Shown here piece after piece: positions 17,443 through 25,686 of a stretch of DNA of 64,000 nucleotides. The notes under the pieces are model-generated. The model searched no databases. It was not told the DNA's origin and saw only the letters and a list, made by a program, of their open reading frames with translations. The position numbers were made by a program, and so were the translations under genes. The stretch lies in NCBI GenBank assembly GCA_019720975.1, contig JAGVSJ010000001.1, positions 1-64,000 on the forward strand, in the 5' to 3' direction. Position 1 is the first letter of the stretch; each line of letters begins with the position of its first letter. This stretch comes from Candidatus Sysuiplasma superficiale (GTDB lineage: Archaea; Thermoplasmatota; Thermoplasmata; Sysuiplasmatales; Sysuiplasmataceae).

Positions 17443-18461
17443 TCAACCTTTGGGTCCAGCACTGCATAGAGTATGTCGGCAACCAGGTTCGAAAGTATGA
17501 CGCCGGAGGTGAAGAAGATGGTCACTCCGATAATTGCAGGGTAATCCGAAAGGAGGATGGAATTGTATGCATAAGTTCCTATTCCTGGCCATGCGAATAT
17601 TTCCTCTATCACCACCGTCCCGGAAAGCAGGGAACCTGTCAGCAGAGCAAGAACGGTGACTGTTGAAGTGAGCGCGTTGCGAAGAGCATGCCTGAAGAGC
17701 ACGATTCGTTCTGTCAGTCCTTTGGAGCGTGCAGCCTTTATGTAATCCATCGAGAAGACTTCCAGCATGGATGCCCGTGTCATCCTTGTTGCTATTCCAA
17801 AATTCAAAAATGCAAGCGATACAGCAGGCAGTATCAGGTGCTCAACCGAATTCACAAAGTCCGGAATGTTGCCGGCAAGAAGGCTGTCGAGCACCGGCAT
17901 TCCTGTTATCGTTGGCGGAGGCTTAAGGGATGAACTGAACATGCCAACGTCAGGAAGTACCCTTATGTAAAGACCGAATATCAGGACAAGTATGATACTT
18001 CCGAGAAAGGTGGGCGTGGCCCAACCGCTAAGATAGAAAGCCCTTATGAGATGGTCTGTGAGCTTACCCTGTCTGGAGGCTGCAAGGACTCCGAGCGGTA
18101 TGCCTATGAGAGTCATTATGAAAAGAGCGCCAAGAACCAGTTCGAGTGTTGCCGGGAAATAGTGGAGTATCTGCGAAAGCACAGGCGCCCCGGTGACGGT
18201 GTTGTACCCCCAGTTGCCTGAAATTATGCCCTTCATGTAATAGTAGTACTGGACATATATGGGGGCCTTCAGATGGTACTCATTTGTGACAGCCGCTATT
18301 TCCGCCTTAGATGCATGCTTGCCCGCCCATATGACAGCAGGATCTGAAACCATGACATGCGATATGAGGAATACAATGAATGTGGCGCCGAAGAGGAGAA
18401 CAACCATGGTCATGAGCCTCTTGACTATGAATATGAGAAGGTCCCCGGGATTTCTCTTCAT
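17433..18461 (-). CDS. Oligopeptide/dipeptide ABC transporter permease (OppB/DppB-like)
   Basis: A 342-aa permease with six predicted TMs. The N-terminal FIVKRLMTMVVLLFGATF and the coupling loop KAARSKGLTERIVLFRHALRN are typical for DppB. It heads the permease pair and follows the binding-protein gene by 86 bp. The upstream gap has no clear promoter, so it probably shares the transcript starting near 20.37 kb. Confidence 0.9.
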   Translation of the reverse strand: MKRNPGDLLIFIVKRLMTMVVLLFGATFIVFLISHVMVSDPAVIWAGKHASKAEIAAVTNEYHLKAPIYVQYYYYMKGIISGNWGYNTVTGAPVLSQILHYFPATLELVLGALFIMTLIGIPLGVLAASRQGKLTDHLIRAFYLSGWATPTFLGSIILVLIFGLYIRVLPDVGMFSSSLKPPPTITGMPVLDSLLAGNIPDFVNSVEHLILPAVSLAFLNFGIATRMTRASMLEVFSMDYIKAARSKGLTERIVLFRHALRNALTSTVTVLALLTGSLLSGTVVIEEIFAWPGIGTYAYNSILLSDYPAIIGVTIFFTSGVILSNLVADILYAVLDPKVEWG

Positions 18462-18547
18462 TCAGGCACCAACCGAAACATGATACCAGCGTGTCTGTAC
18501 CTTGCGAAGCGTATATATTGATGGCGAGAGGAAAAGGTTTGGTGGTA

Positions 18548-20341
18548 TCAGGTAAGGTACTCCGTATTGTAATACATCACGAAGTTGGGGGCAGCACTAC
18601 CCATCGGATTTAAAACAACTCCCTGCAGATTGGATGAGTATATTGCGAATGTATATGGTATCGCGAGCCACGCGTCGATGTAATTGTAGTACATGAGCTC
18701 AGTGAGGTTGGCATAAAGCTGGAGCGCGAGCGTCTGATTGGTTGTTGCAGCAGCCTCATAGGTAAGATTGTAGGCTGTTGCGTTGTTCCAGTCGGACGGG
18801 GGCCATGAGGACCCTCCGGGAACAACGATCTCCTGCGTATAATCGTCAGGTGAAACGTAGTCTGCCGAGTAGTATTCAAGACCGAGAGGATATTGTGAAA
18901 CATTTCCGCCGGGATAGGTGATGCCGTCATATGCTGTCAGAGATACGCCTGCGAGTGTTATGTTGATGCCAATCTGTTTGAGATTCGAAGCGATTATGTC
19001 TGCGGCCGAAGTGAGGTCCGTTGACTGCACATACAGGAACTGGAAACTGCCTGGAAGTCCGTTGGGATATCCTGCAGCACTCATCTCCTGCTTCGCCAGG
19101 GTGAGATTGTACTGGTATGGGGATAGATTGGACGGGTTGTAATCAGGGAAACCTGCAGGAACAGGACCAACCCATTCGGACGCATATCCGCCGAATGCGG
19201 TCTGTATGATCTCTGTGTAATTTATTGCATGAACAATTGCTGCCCTCACGTCCTCATTGCTGAAATACTGGGCACTTGTGTTCATGTATACATACCATGT
19301 CGCCTGAGTTGAGCCATAGATTGCAGGCAGCTGCTGGACCGTGATGCCCTTTACAGACATAAGGGATGAAACTGCCGTAGGGCTGAACTGGAACGAAAGT
19401 ATGTTCGCCGTACCGCTTTCGAGGTTTGTAATGGCGGTAGCTGCAACAGCCACAAAATCGATGGTGACATTCGATCTTGCGGGCGACAGCGCATTGTTCA
19501 ATTCGCTTGCCGGAAGGCTGGCTGCCCAGTAATCAGGATTCTTGACGAGCTGGATGTATGAGCCTGGTACCCAGTTCTGAAGGACATAGAATCCTGTTCC
19601 CATTGTGTGGTCCACCATCCACGTGTTCTTCTGATCGGCCACGACACCGCCGTGCTGGTCAATGTAAATCGGGTCAACCGCTGCAGTCACTGGCGTGGTC
19701 ATTGTGGCGAGGAAGTAGGCGTACGGTGAATCCCCCAGATATCCGCTGCCAACTGTGAAGTGTATCTCATATTTGTTGACCACATATATGGGCAGACTTG
19801 TGTTCTCCATTACTGCAAGCTCAGAAGGTGTTGGAGAGGTGAAATTAGCGCTGTTCAGGAAACTGGGACCGATGGAGGTATCGTTGAAATTCTGCCAGAG
19901 GATGAAAGACTCTGACTGGTTCATCAACATGCTCCTGTAAATTGAATACCATTCAACATATGCATTGAACGGGTCGCCGTTGCTGAATGTTACATTCTGT
20001 CTCAGATAGAATGTCCAGTTGAAATAATTCGGACCATGCGTCCATTTGTACGCCAGCTGTCCCACATAGCTTGTCACCGAGGAACCGTTATAGGCGACAA
20101 GTGTCTGGTATATCTGCTGGATGACACCCCAGTCAGGTGTTGTCGAGGCAACGCCAGGATCAAGGTCGCCGGGTGAAGTCTGCGCATCAACAATTATTGT
20201 GGAGGGAGGCTTTGGAGCCGGTGGTGGCGGTGGTGTGACCGCCGTTTTCTTATGGCTCAATATGTCATAGGCCGCCGCACTCGCTATTATCAATACAATC
20301 ACAACTACCACAGCAACAATTATTTTCGAGTTCTTATTCAA
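18548..20341 (-). CDS. Peptide/oligopeptide ABC transporter substrate-binding protein (family 5)
   Basis: A 597-aa extracellular binding protein. A hydrophobic anchor (about residues 7-28) is followed by a Pro-rich linker (TPPPPPAPKPPS) and the family 5 (DppA/OppA) body starting DPGVAST. Many NxS/T sites suggest glycosylation. It would capture peptides or, given the surrounding amine catabolism genes, possibly polyamines or basic amino acids. Start is TTG 20341 with a GGGGGG ribosome-binding run 7 nt upstream, which lies inside a potential hairpin. It leads an operon with the two permeases. Confidence 0.88.
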   Translation of the reverse strand: MNKNSKIIVAVVVVIVLIIASAAAYDILSHKKTAVTPPPPPAPKPPSTIIVDAQTSPGDLDPGVASTTPDWGVIQQIYQTLVAYNGSSVTSYVGQLAYKWTHGPNYFNWTFYLRQNVTFSNGDPFNAYVEWYSIYRSMLMNQSESFILWQNFNDTSIGPSFLNSANFTSPTPSELAVMENTSLPIYVVNKYEIHFTVGSGYLGDSPYAYFLATMTTPVTAAVDPIYIDQHGGVVADQKNTWMVDHTMGTGFYVLQNWVPGSYIQLVKNPDYWAASLPASELNNALSPARSNVTIDFVAVAATAITNLESGTANILSFQFSPTAVSSLMSVKGITVQQLPAIYGSTQATWYVYMNTSAQYFSNEDVRAAIVHAINYTEIIQTAFGGYASEWVGPVPAGFPDYNPSNLSPYQYNLTLAKQEMSAAGYPNGLPGSFQFLYVQSTDLTSAADIIASNLKQIGINITLAGVSLTAYDGITYPGGNVSQYPLGLEYYSADYVSPDDYTQEIVVPGGSSWPPSDWNNATAYNLTYEAAATTNQTLALQLYANLTELMYYNYIDAWLAIPYTFAIYSSNLQGVVLNPMGSAAPNFVMYYNTEYLT

Positions 20342-20348
20342 AAGCTAA

Positions 20349-20378
20349 CCCCCCGTTCGGGTCATCTTAACTGGGGGG
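20349..20378 (-). promoter_or_regulatory. Possible Shine-Dalgarno-masking hairpin of binding-protein gene
   Basis: On the minus strand CCCCCC (20378-20373) can pair with GGGGGG (20354-20349), which is the ribosome-binding site of the TTG start at 20341. A competing small hairpin CCCG-AA-CGGG shares the G run. The TATA-like CTTTTATATC at about 20394-20403 would start RNA near 20372-20378, so whether the C run is in the RNA depends on the exact start site. Confidence 0.4.
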
Positions 20379-20391
20379 CGATCCAGCTGAT

Positions 20392-20403
20392 GCGATATAA
20401 AAG
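20392..20403 (-). promoter_or_regulatory. TATA box of peptide-transporter operon
   Basis: Minus-strand ACTTTTATATCG lies about 55 nt before the start codon. The remaining 20404-20687 is A/T-rich, with a second, forward TATA-like AAAATAAATAAATAC (20606-20620) for the next gene. No other gene is seen there. Confidence 0.5.
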
Positions 20404-20687
20404 TTTTCTCTCATTTCATGTAAAGGTCCAATTTCAGAACAAAATCCATCAAACATCGTAACCCATAAACACATTCCAGTTTTAAACTGAAAAAAATATA
20501 CAAAATCCATTACGAAACGAAAAACAGCGAAACATTTTTCGTATTCAGTTACGGATGGCCCATATTAACCTTTTGCATTCCCGCCTTACGATTTGAAGAC
20601 CCACAAAAATAAATAAATACCGTATGGAGAGTGGAAACTGAATTCCGGGTGCATACAGTTCGAGCCGGGATATCATGTGGTGAAATT

Positions 20688-21842
20688 TTGGAAGTTTTAT
20701 TGATAGGAACAGGCGGAGTTGGGACAGTAATCGCAAGGCATCTTGCTTCGAGTGACAGGGTTGACAGCCTGCAGCTTGCAGATATAGATTTTGAACAGGC
20801 TGAACGTGTTGCGAAGCGCACAGGAAAGAAGAAGGTTGAACCAGTAAGACTGGATGCAGGCAACAGAGAGGATGTCGCGAAGGCATTGAAGGGGAAGGGG
20901 CTTGTCATCAATTCATCGCTACCGAGATTCAACACAGGCATTATGGAGGCTGCACTGGAAGCGGGCTCGATGTATATTGATCTGGCACTTGACGATCCTG
21001 AAGCTCAATACAAATTCCATGAAGCCTGGAGGAAGAGGGGGAATACGGCGATACTCGGACTCGGAGAGGATCCAGGCATTAGCAACATCACGGCAATGTA
21101 CGCGGCAAACAGGCTGGACAGGGTTGATTCTGTGAAGATCAGGGATGGGGAGACAGCGGTCAGCAAGACATATCCGTTTGTCTGCCTTTTCTCACCCGGC
21201 ACTTTCATAATGGAAACAATGGAGCAGCCTGCAATATTCCGAAACGGCAAGCTGCAGCGTATAGAACGCTTCAGCGACAAGGAGATGTACAATTTCCCGT
21301 CCGGAATAGGTAGATTGCCCGTGTACAGCGTAAACCATGAGGAGGTCTACAGCCTTTACAAATCCATTGGCAAGGGTATCAGATATGTTGATTTCAAGCT
21401 CGCGCTGACAGATGATACGATGAAGTATCTTGAGGTTCTCAACAGTCTCGGTTTCACCTCAGAAAAGAAGGTCTCGGTCGGAGGATGCGAAGTCAGACCT
21501 CTGGATCTGACACTGAAGCTCATCCCTCAGCCTGCCCAGCTTGGCTCCGACATCACAGGAAAGGCGATAATACTTGTCGAAGTTGTCGGAAGAGTGAAAG
21601 GCAAGAGGGTCAAACATGTACTCTATGCTGCGAAGGACCACAGGGAATGCTACAGGAAGTATGGTGTTACAGCAACTTCATACCTCACAGGCACAGGCGC
21701 GGCCGCCGGCGCCCTGCAGCTTCTCGGCGATGAAAATATCCCGGCAGGCGTTTATCCGCCAGAATCGCTTAACCCTGACGAATATTTCAGCATACTGCGT
21801 GAACTGGATGTGAAAATGGTCCACAGGAAGGAAGAGAACTGA
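20688..21842 (+). CDS. Saccharopine dehydrogenase-like oxidoreductase, copy 2
   Basis: A roughly 384-aa NAD(P) enzyme. It starts MEVLLIGTGGVG, a Rossmann loop directly at the N-terminus as in the paralogue at 6.2 kb, and has LGEDPGISN near residue 125. TTG 20688 has GGTGA 5 nt upstream. A GTG at 20631 would add 19 residues and would suit a leaderless transcript from the TATA box at 20606-20620, so the start is uncertain. Family members act on saccharopine, lysine or carboxynorspermidine. Its context of transporter and aminotransferases suggests a lysine or polyamine derivative; the substrate is not determined. Confidence 0.72.
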   Translation: MEVLLIGTGGVGTVIARHLASSDRVDSLQLADIDFEQAERVAKRTGKKKVEPVRLDAGNREDVAKALKGKGLVINSSLPRFNTGIMEAALEAGSMYIDLALDDPEAQYKFHEAWRKRGNTAILGLGEDPGISNITAMYAANRLDRVDSVKIRDGETAVSKTYPFVCLFSPGTFIMETMEQPAIFRNGKLQRIERFSDKEMYNFPSGIGRLPVYSVNHEEVYSLYKSIGKGIRYVDFKLALTDDTMKYLEVLNSLGFTSEKKVSVGGCEVRPLDLTLKLIPQPAQLGSDITGKAIILVEVVGRVKGKRVKHVLYAAKDHRECYRKYGVTATSYLTGTGAAAGALQLLGDENIPAGVYPPESLNPDEYFSILRELDVKMVHRKEEN

Positions 21843-22006
21843 CATAATCGACGCAACTGCCAGGTGCAGAGACATACACTGCATTGTTTCGCAACAGGGA
21901 GCCGCATACGGCTATCGGACAGGTTAACGATGGCTGCATTTGTGTGAACACTCCGTCAGATGTATTCATCTGGGTGTATCCCATGTCCGGAACAATGATT
22001 TAGCCG

Positions 22007-22423
22007 ATGGCGCATCCTGTTGCAATGAAATTCAGATTCGCGTACACGGGTATCAGGGTCACAGACCTTGAAAGATCGCTGAAATTCTACAGGGACGGGC
22101 TGGGCCTGCGGGAATGCGGAAGAGGCAAAATGTCACACGGAGGCGTCTTTGTTGAACTGTCAGATGACAATACTGAGCAGAAGCTTGAACTGAACTGGTA
22201 TCCGCCGGATTCCGCGTTCAACGTGCCGTTCCAGCCCGGCGATGGACTTGACCATCTTGCCTTCGAGGTGGAGGATGTCGATGAGGCGTTTAAAATGCTC
22301 ATCAGCAGTTTTGGGGCGAAGCCTGCCATTGAGCCCTGGACTGATGAACCGGGGAATGAAAGAAGCAGGATCGGTTTCGTTACAGATCCTGACGGTAACT
22401 GGATTGAACTAATTCGCGGCTGA
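22007..22423 (+). CDS. Glyoxalase/VOC superfamily protein
   Basis: A 138-aa protein with the two beta-alpha-beta-beta-beta modules of the VOC fold. Three of the four glyoxalase I metal positions are recognisable: Glu in LELNWY, His in GLDHLAF and Glu in NWIELIRG. The first, normally His in the HT-x-RV segment, is Tyr (FAYTGIRV). It could be lactoylglutathione lyase-like with altered metal binding, or another VOC enzyme. A second in-frame ATG at 22025 begins nearer the fold. No ribosome-binding site is clear for either. Neighbouring genes give no obvious role. Confidence 0.75.
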   Translation: MAHPVAMKFRFAYTGIRVTDLERSLKFYRDGLGLRECGRGKMSHGGVFVELSDDNTEQKLELNWYPPDSAFNVPFQPGDGLDHLAFEVEDVDEAFKMLISSFGAKPAIEPWTDEPGNERSRIGFVTDPDGNWIELIRG

Positions 22424-22503
22424 ATGCTTTAGTTCCTGTATCCTCGCAGGTGCATGGGCGCATTCGAGGCTGCCGGAATCACATCAGCAAAGCGCATCGC
22501 TTA

Positions 22504-23886
22504 TCATACACTTTCTTCTATCCCTATATTCCTGAAATGAGATGATATCCTGGGTGCGACCTTCTTAAATGCCTCAACAGTTATATCGATATCCTCCTCA
22601 GTGTGAGCAACCGACACTGTCCACTGTTCGTCAGGACCAGGAGCTGCCGGTATCACACCAAGGTTCGTCATTGCCAGGTAGTAATAATTCCATTTGCCCG
22701 TATTGCCTGCCATGAAATCCCTCCAGTTCTCGGGCTGCCTGCTGTTGAACGATATCGCACCGCTTACTCCTGCAACAGGGACGTGCGCAACAATCTCATT
22801 CATCTCAAGCAGGTCCCTTGATGCGGATGCAAGCTCAGAAGAGAGTTTCTGTGATCTTGAAATTGCCTCTCGCGTCAGAACCTTCTTGAGCGAAACTATC
22901 ACTGCCTCCATGCTAAGCGGATTGGAATTGAATGTTCCGGCGTGCGATACTTTCCCGGGTCCGACCCGTTCAAATATCTCCTTCCTTCCTGCAATAGCTG
23001 AAACAGGCACTCCGCTGCCTATTGCCTTGCCAAGTATCTTGATGTCCGGCCTGACGCCCAGCGCCTCTTCCGCTCCTCCATAGAATTTGCCGCATGTCTT
23101 CACCTCGTCAAACAGGAGAAGTATCCCGTATCTGCTGCACAGCCGTCTTAAACCTGAAATGAACTCCTTTCTTGGAAGGACGACACCCATGTTCATCGGA
23201 TATGGCTCCAGTATAATTGCAGCAAAGTCACCGTTGAATGACTCGACGATATCCTCCGTCGCGGCTATGTCATTGAAAGGGGCTACGACAACACTTTCCT
23301 TCATTTTCGCTGGAATACCCTGTCCCGCCGGGACGGTGACGGGCCTCAGGGGGCTTCCGGCATCATCTGCAGACGGTTTCACGCTGAACAGCAGGTCGCT
23401 GTTGCTCCCATGGTAGCATCCCTCGAATTTGAGCACCCTGTCTCTGCCCGTGAAGGCGCGTGCGATACGGAGCGCATGCATCGTGGCCTCCGTACCGGTG
23501 TTTGAGAAACGAACCATTTCAGTGGAATAGCGCTCATTGACCGCGCGGGCCGCCATGATTGATGCCTCTTCCTCAAATCCGAGCATGTAGGACTGTTCAA
23601 TTCTGGATTTGAGTGCCGAAATAATCTCAGGGTGTGCGTGACCGGACTGAAGAGCGCCGTATCCGAGGCTGAAGTCAATATACTCATTGCCGTCTGCGTC
23701 AAAAATTCTGGAGCCCCTGCCTCTCTTTGCAAACAAGGGATAAGGCCTGGTAAATCTGTAATTTGAATGGACACCGAACGGCGTCAGCAGGCCAGACTCT
23801 TTCCACAGATTACCTGACTTCACTGTCCGGGACAGAAATTTGCTGTTCTCTTCGCCGAGCACACTTTCTCCGTTTAAGTTCGCCAC
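22504..23886 (-). CDS. Glutamate-1-semialdehyde aminomutase-like aminotransferase, copy 2
   Basis: A 460-aa class III PLP enzyme of the HemL-like branch: SLGYGALQSGHAHP, RFSNTGTEATMHALR, EGCYHGS, LLFDEVKT, PLP lysine in LGKAIGSGVP, SHAGTFNSNP. It differs from copy 1 in the substrate-facing DEVKTCG segment (DEITTGF in copy 1), so the two probably use different substrates. Start is GTG 23886. A dyad overlapping a TATA box lies 80-100 nt upstream. It is divergent from an aminobutyraldehyde dehydrogenase-like gene. Confidence 0.78.
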   Translation of the reverse strand: MANLNGESVLGEENSKFLSRTVKSGNLWKESGLLTPFGVHSNYRFTRPYPLFAKRGRGSRIFDADGNEYIDFSLGYGALQSGHAHPEIISALKSRIEQSYMLGFEEEASIMAARAVNERYSTEMVRFSNTGTEATMHALRIARAFTGRDRVLKFEGCYHGSNSDLLFSVKPSADDAGSPLRPVTVPAGQGIPAKMKESVVVAPFNDIAATEDIVESFNGDFAAIILEPYPMNMGVVLPRKEFISGLRRLCSRYGILLLFDEVKTCGKFYGGAEEALGVRPDIKILGKAIGSGVPVSAIAGRKEIFERVGPGKVSHAGTFNSNPLSMEAVIVSLKKVLTREAISRSQKLSSELASASRDLLEMNEIVAHVPVAGVSGAISFNSRQPENWRDFMAGNTGKWNYYYLAMTNLGVIPAAPGPDEQWTVSVAHTEEDIDITVEAFKKVAPRISSHFRNIGIEESV

Positions 23887-23967
23887 TTTACCACTTTCTC
23901 GCTCCTGTTCCGCTGCATTGGAAAAAATCCAATATTGCGGTCCAATATAGACACGTTATCAATGTGA

Positions 23968-23986
23968 AATTCATATAAAATGAATT
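23968..23986. promoter_or_regulatory. Perfect 7-bp dyad over a TATA box
   Basis: AATTCAT (23968-23974) and ATGAATT (23980-23986) surround ATAAA; read on the minus strand this contains TTTTATATG, a likely TATA box for the HemL-like gene. A repressor bound here would block the promoter. Two TCCAATAT copies (about 23927 and 23941) lie next to it. Confidence 0.4.
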
Positions 23987-24092
23987 CTGGTCCTCTACTG
24001 ACATATTTTACGAAAAAATATGTAAATGACCGATTCAATCGTAAAGAGGTTCAAAAATTATTTCAATTGCAACCTTCTATCCTCATATGTCC

Positions 24093-24103
24093 GGATATAA
24101 ATG
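24093..24103 (+). promoter_or_regulatory. TATA box for aminobutyraldehyde dehydrogenase-like gene
   Basis: GGATATAAATG lies 20-30 nt before the TTG start at 24123, so the transcript may be leaderless; the AGGGG at 24111-24115 would then be outside the RNA. Confidence 0.45.
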
Positions 24104-24122
24104 CCTCTGAAGGGGATATGAA

Positions 24123-25628
24123 TTGGGCGAGAACATTCAGTTTTTCAGGAACTACATAGATGGTGAGTGGACTGAGGCGGAGAGCGGGAAGACGCAGAAA
24201 ATAATAAACCCGGCAACCGAAGATGTTATTGCCGAGGTCCCGAAATGCGACGTTTCCGATGCCAGGAAAGCCATTGATGCGGCAAGGAATGCCTTTGACA
24301 ATGGCAGATGGCCTTTGATGACACCGGGTGAACGATCCGCAGTGCTGCTGAATCTTGCCTCTCTTGTGGAGGCACAGATGGATGAGCTCGCCAGACTCGA
24401 GTCGATGAATCAGGGCAAGACAATCAAGCAGGCAAGGGACGGGGATTTCCCTTTCAGCGTTGACAATATCAGGTTTTATGCCGGTGCTGCGAGAACTCTG
24501 GCAGGATTGCCCGCAATGGAGTACATGAGTACAGGCACAAGCTACGTGAGAAGGGAGCCTGTGGGCGTCATTGCTCAGATCACACCATGGAATTATCCAT
24601 GGATGATGGCCATATGGAAGGCCGGGCCCGCGCTTGCAACAGGCAATACTGTCGTGATCAAACCGGCTAGCGTCACTCCGCTGACTACAATCAGATTGGC
24701 GGAGCTGTGCGAAAAGGCAGGATTCCCCAAGGGAGTGGTGAATGTCATAACAGGGCCGGGCGAAATCATAGGAAACGAGTTGACTTCCAATCCAAAGGTG
24801 GACATGGTCTCGATAACCGGAGATACGGCAACTGGCAGAAAGATAATGGAGAGATCCTCGTCAACACTCAAGAAACTGCATCTCGAACTCGGAGGAAAAG
24901 CGCCTTTCATAGTGTTTGATGACGCGGATCTCGAGGCGGCCGTAAAGGGCGCAGCCGCAGCCGGTTATGTGAACGGTGGTCAGGACTGCACGCAGGCATC
25001 CCGCTTCTATGTGCAAGAGGGCATATATGACAGCTTCGTGAAGAAACTCGTTGAGGAGAGTGCAAAGGTCAGGATCGGCGATCCGCTCAGCCGGAGCACG
25101 GATCTCGGTCCGCTTGTATCTTCCGCACAGAGGGAAAAGGTTGAGAGCTATGTCCTTTACGGAAGGGAGGAAGGTGCTAAGCTCGAGTTCGGCGGAAAGA
25201 GACCGGAACGGTTCAGGAAGGGATTCTACTTCGAGCCGACTGTTTTCAGCGGTGTCGAGCAGGACATGAAGATAGCCAGGGAGGAGATATTCGGTCCAGT
25301 GCTGCCAGTGCTGAGGTTTTCGGGCGTGGACGAGGTGATCGCCAGTTCCAATGACACAATATACGGGCTGCACAGTTCCGTCTGGACAACAAACGTAAGG
25401 ACGGCGATGAAACTTGCATCAAGGCTGAGATTCGGCGCTGTGCAGATCAACGACCACCTGCCAATAACATCTGAGATGCCTCACGGAGGGTACAAGCAGT
25501 CGGGTTTCGGGAAGGATATGTCCGTATATTCGCTTGAGGAATACACCCAGATCAAGCACGTTTACTTTGACATGACAGGGGACAGAAGGAAGGGCTGGCA
25601 CTACCTGACATACGGCGATCCTGCCTGA
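24123..25628 (+). CDS. 4-aminobutyraldehyde dehydrogenase-like aldehyde dehydrogenase
   Basis: A 501-aa NAD-dependent aldehyde dehydrogenase. It has TPWNYPWMMA, the catalytic glutamate in LELGGK, and NGGQDCTQASR around the catalytic cysteine. The QDCT form is typical of the aminobutyraldehyde/betaine-aldehyde group, which oxidises aminoaldehydes such as 4-aminobutanal to GABA. Together with the agmatine genes at 40-42 kb and GABA transaminase and SSADH at 3-6 kb it completes a putrescine-to-succinate route. Start TTG 24123. It stands alone on its strand; substrate specificity is inferred. Confidence 0.82.
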   Translation: MGENIQFFRNYIDGEWTEAESGKTQKIINPATEDVIAEVPKCDVSDARKAIDAARNAFDNGRWPLMTPGERSAVLLNLASLVEAQMDELARLESMNQGKTIKQARDGDFPFSVDNIRFYAGAARTLAGLPAMEYMSTGTSYVRREPVGVIAQITPWNYPWMMAIWKAGPALATGNTVVIKPASVTPLTTIRLAELCEKAGFPKGVVNVITGPGEIIGNELTSNPKVDMVSITGDTATGRKIMERSSSTLKKLHLELGGKAPFIVFDDADLEAAVKGAAAAGYVNGGQDCTQASRFYVQEGIYDSFVKKLVEESAKVRIGDPLSRSTDLGPLVSSAQREKVESYVLYGREEGAKLEFGGKRPERFRKGFYFEPTVFSGVEQDMKIAREEIFGPVLPVLRFSGVDEVIASSNDTIYGLHSSVWTTNVRTAMKLASRLRFGAVQINDHLPITSEMPHGGYKQSGFGKDMSVYSLEEYTQIKHVYFDMTGDRRKGWHYLTYGDPA

Positions 25629-25686
25629 AGCGTGCACGTGGTATAAGCCATGGATGCACTCCGCCACAACGGGCAGGCAGCCCGGT

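Noticed and set aside
20342..20687. tRNA or small RNA in A/T-rich intergenic DNA
   Set aside because: No cloverleaf arms or T-loop sequence could be found; promoters and the hairpin explain what is seen.
12702..23886. Calling the HemL-like aminotransferases hemL (heme synthesis)
   Set aside because: There are two diverged copies, no other heme biosynthesis genes of that branch nearby, and catabolic neighbours.
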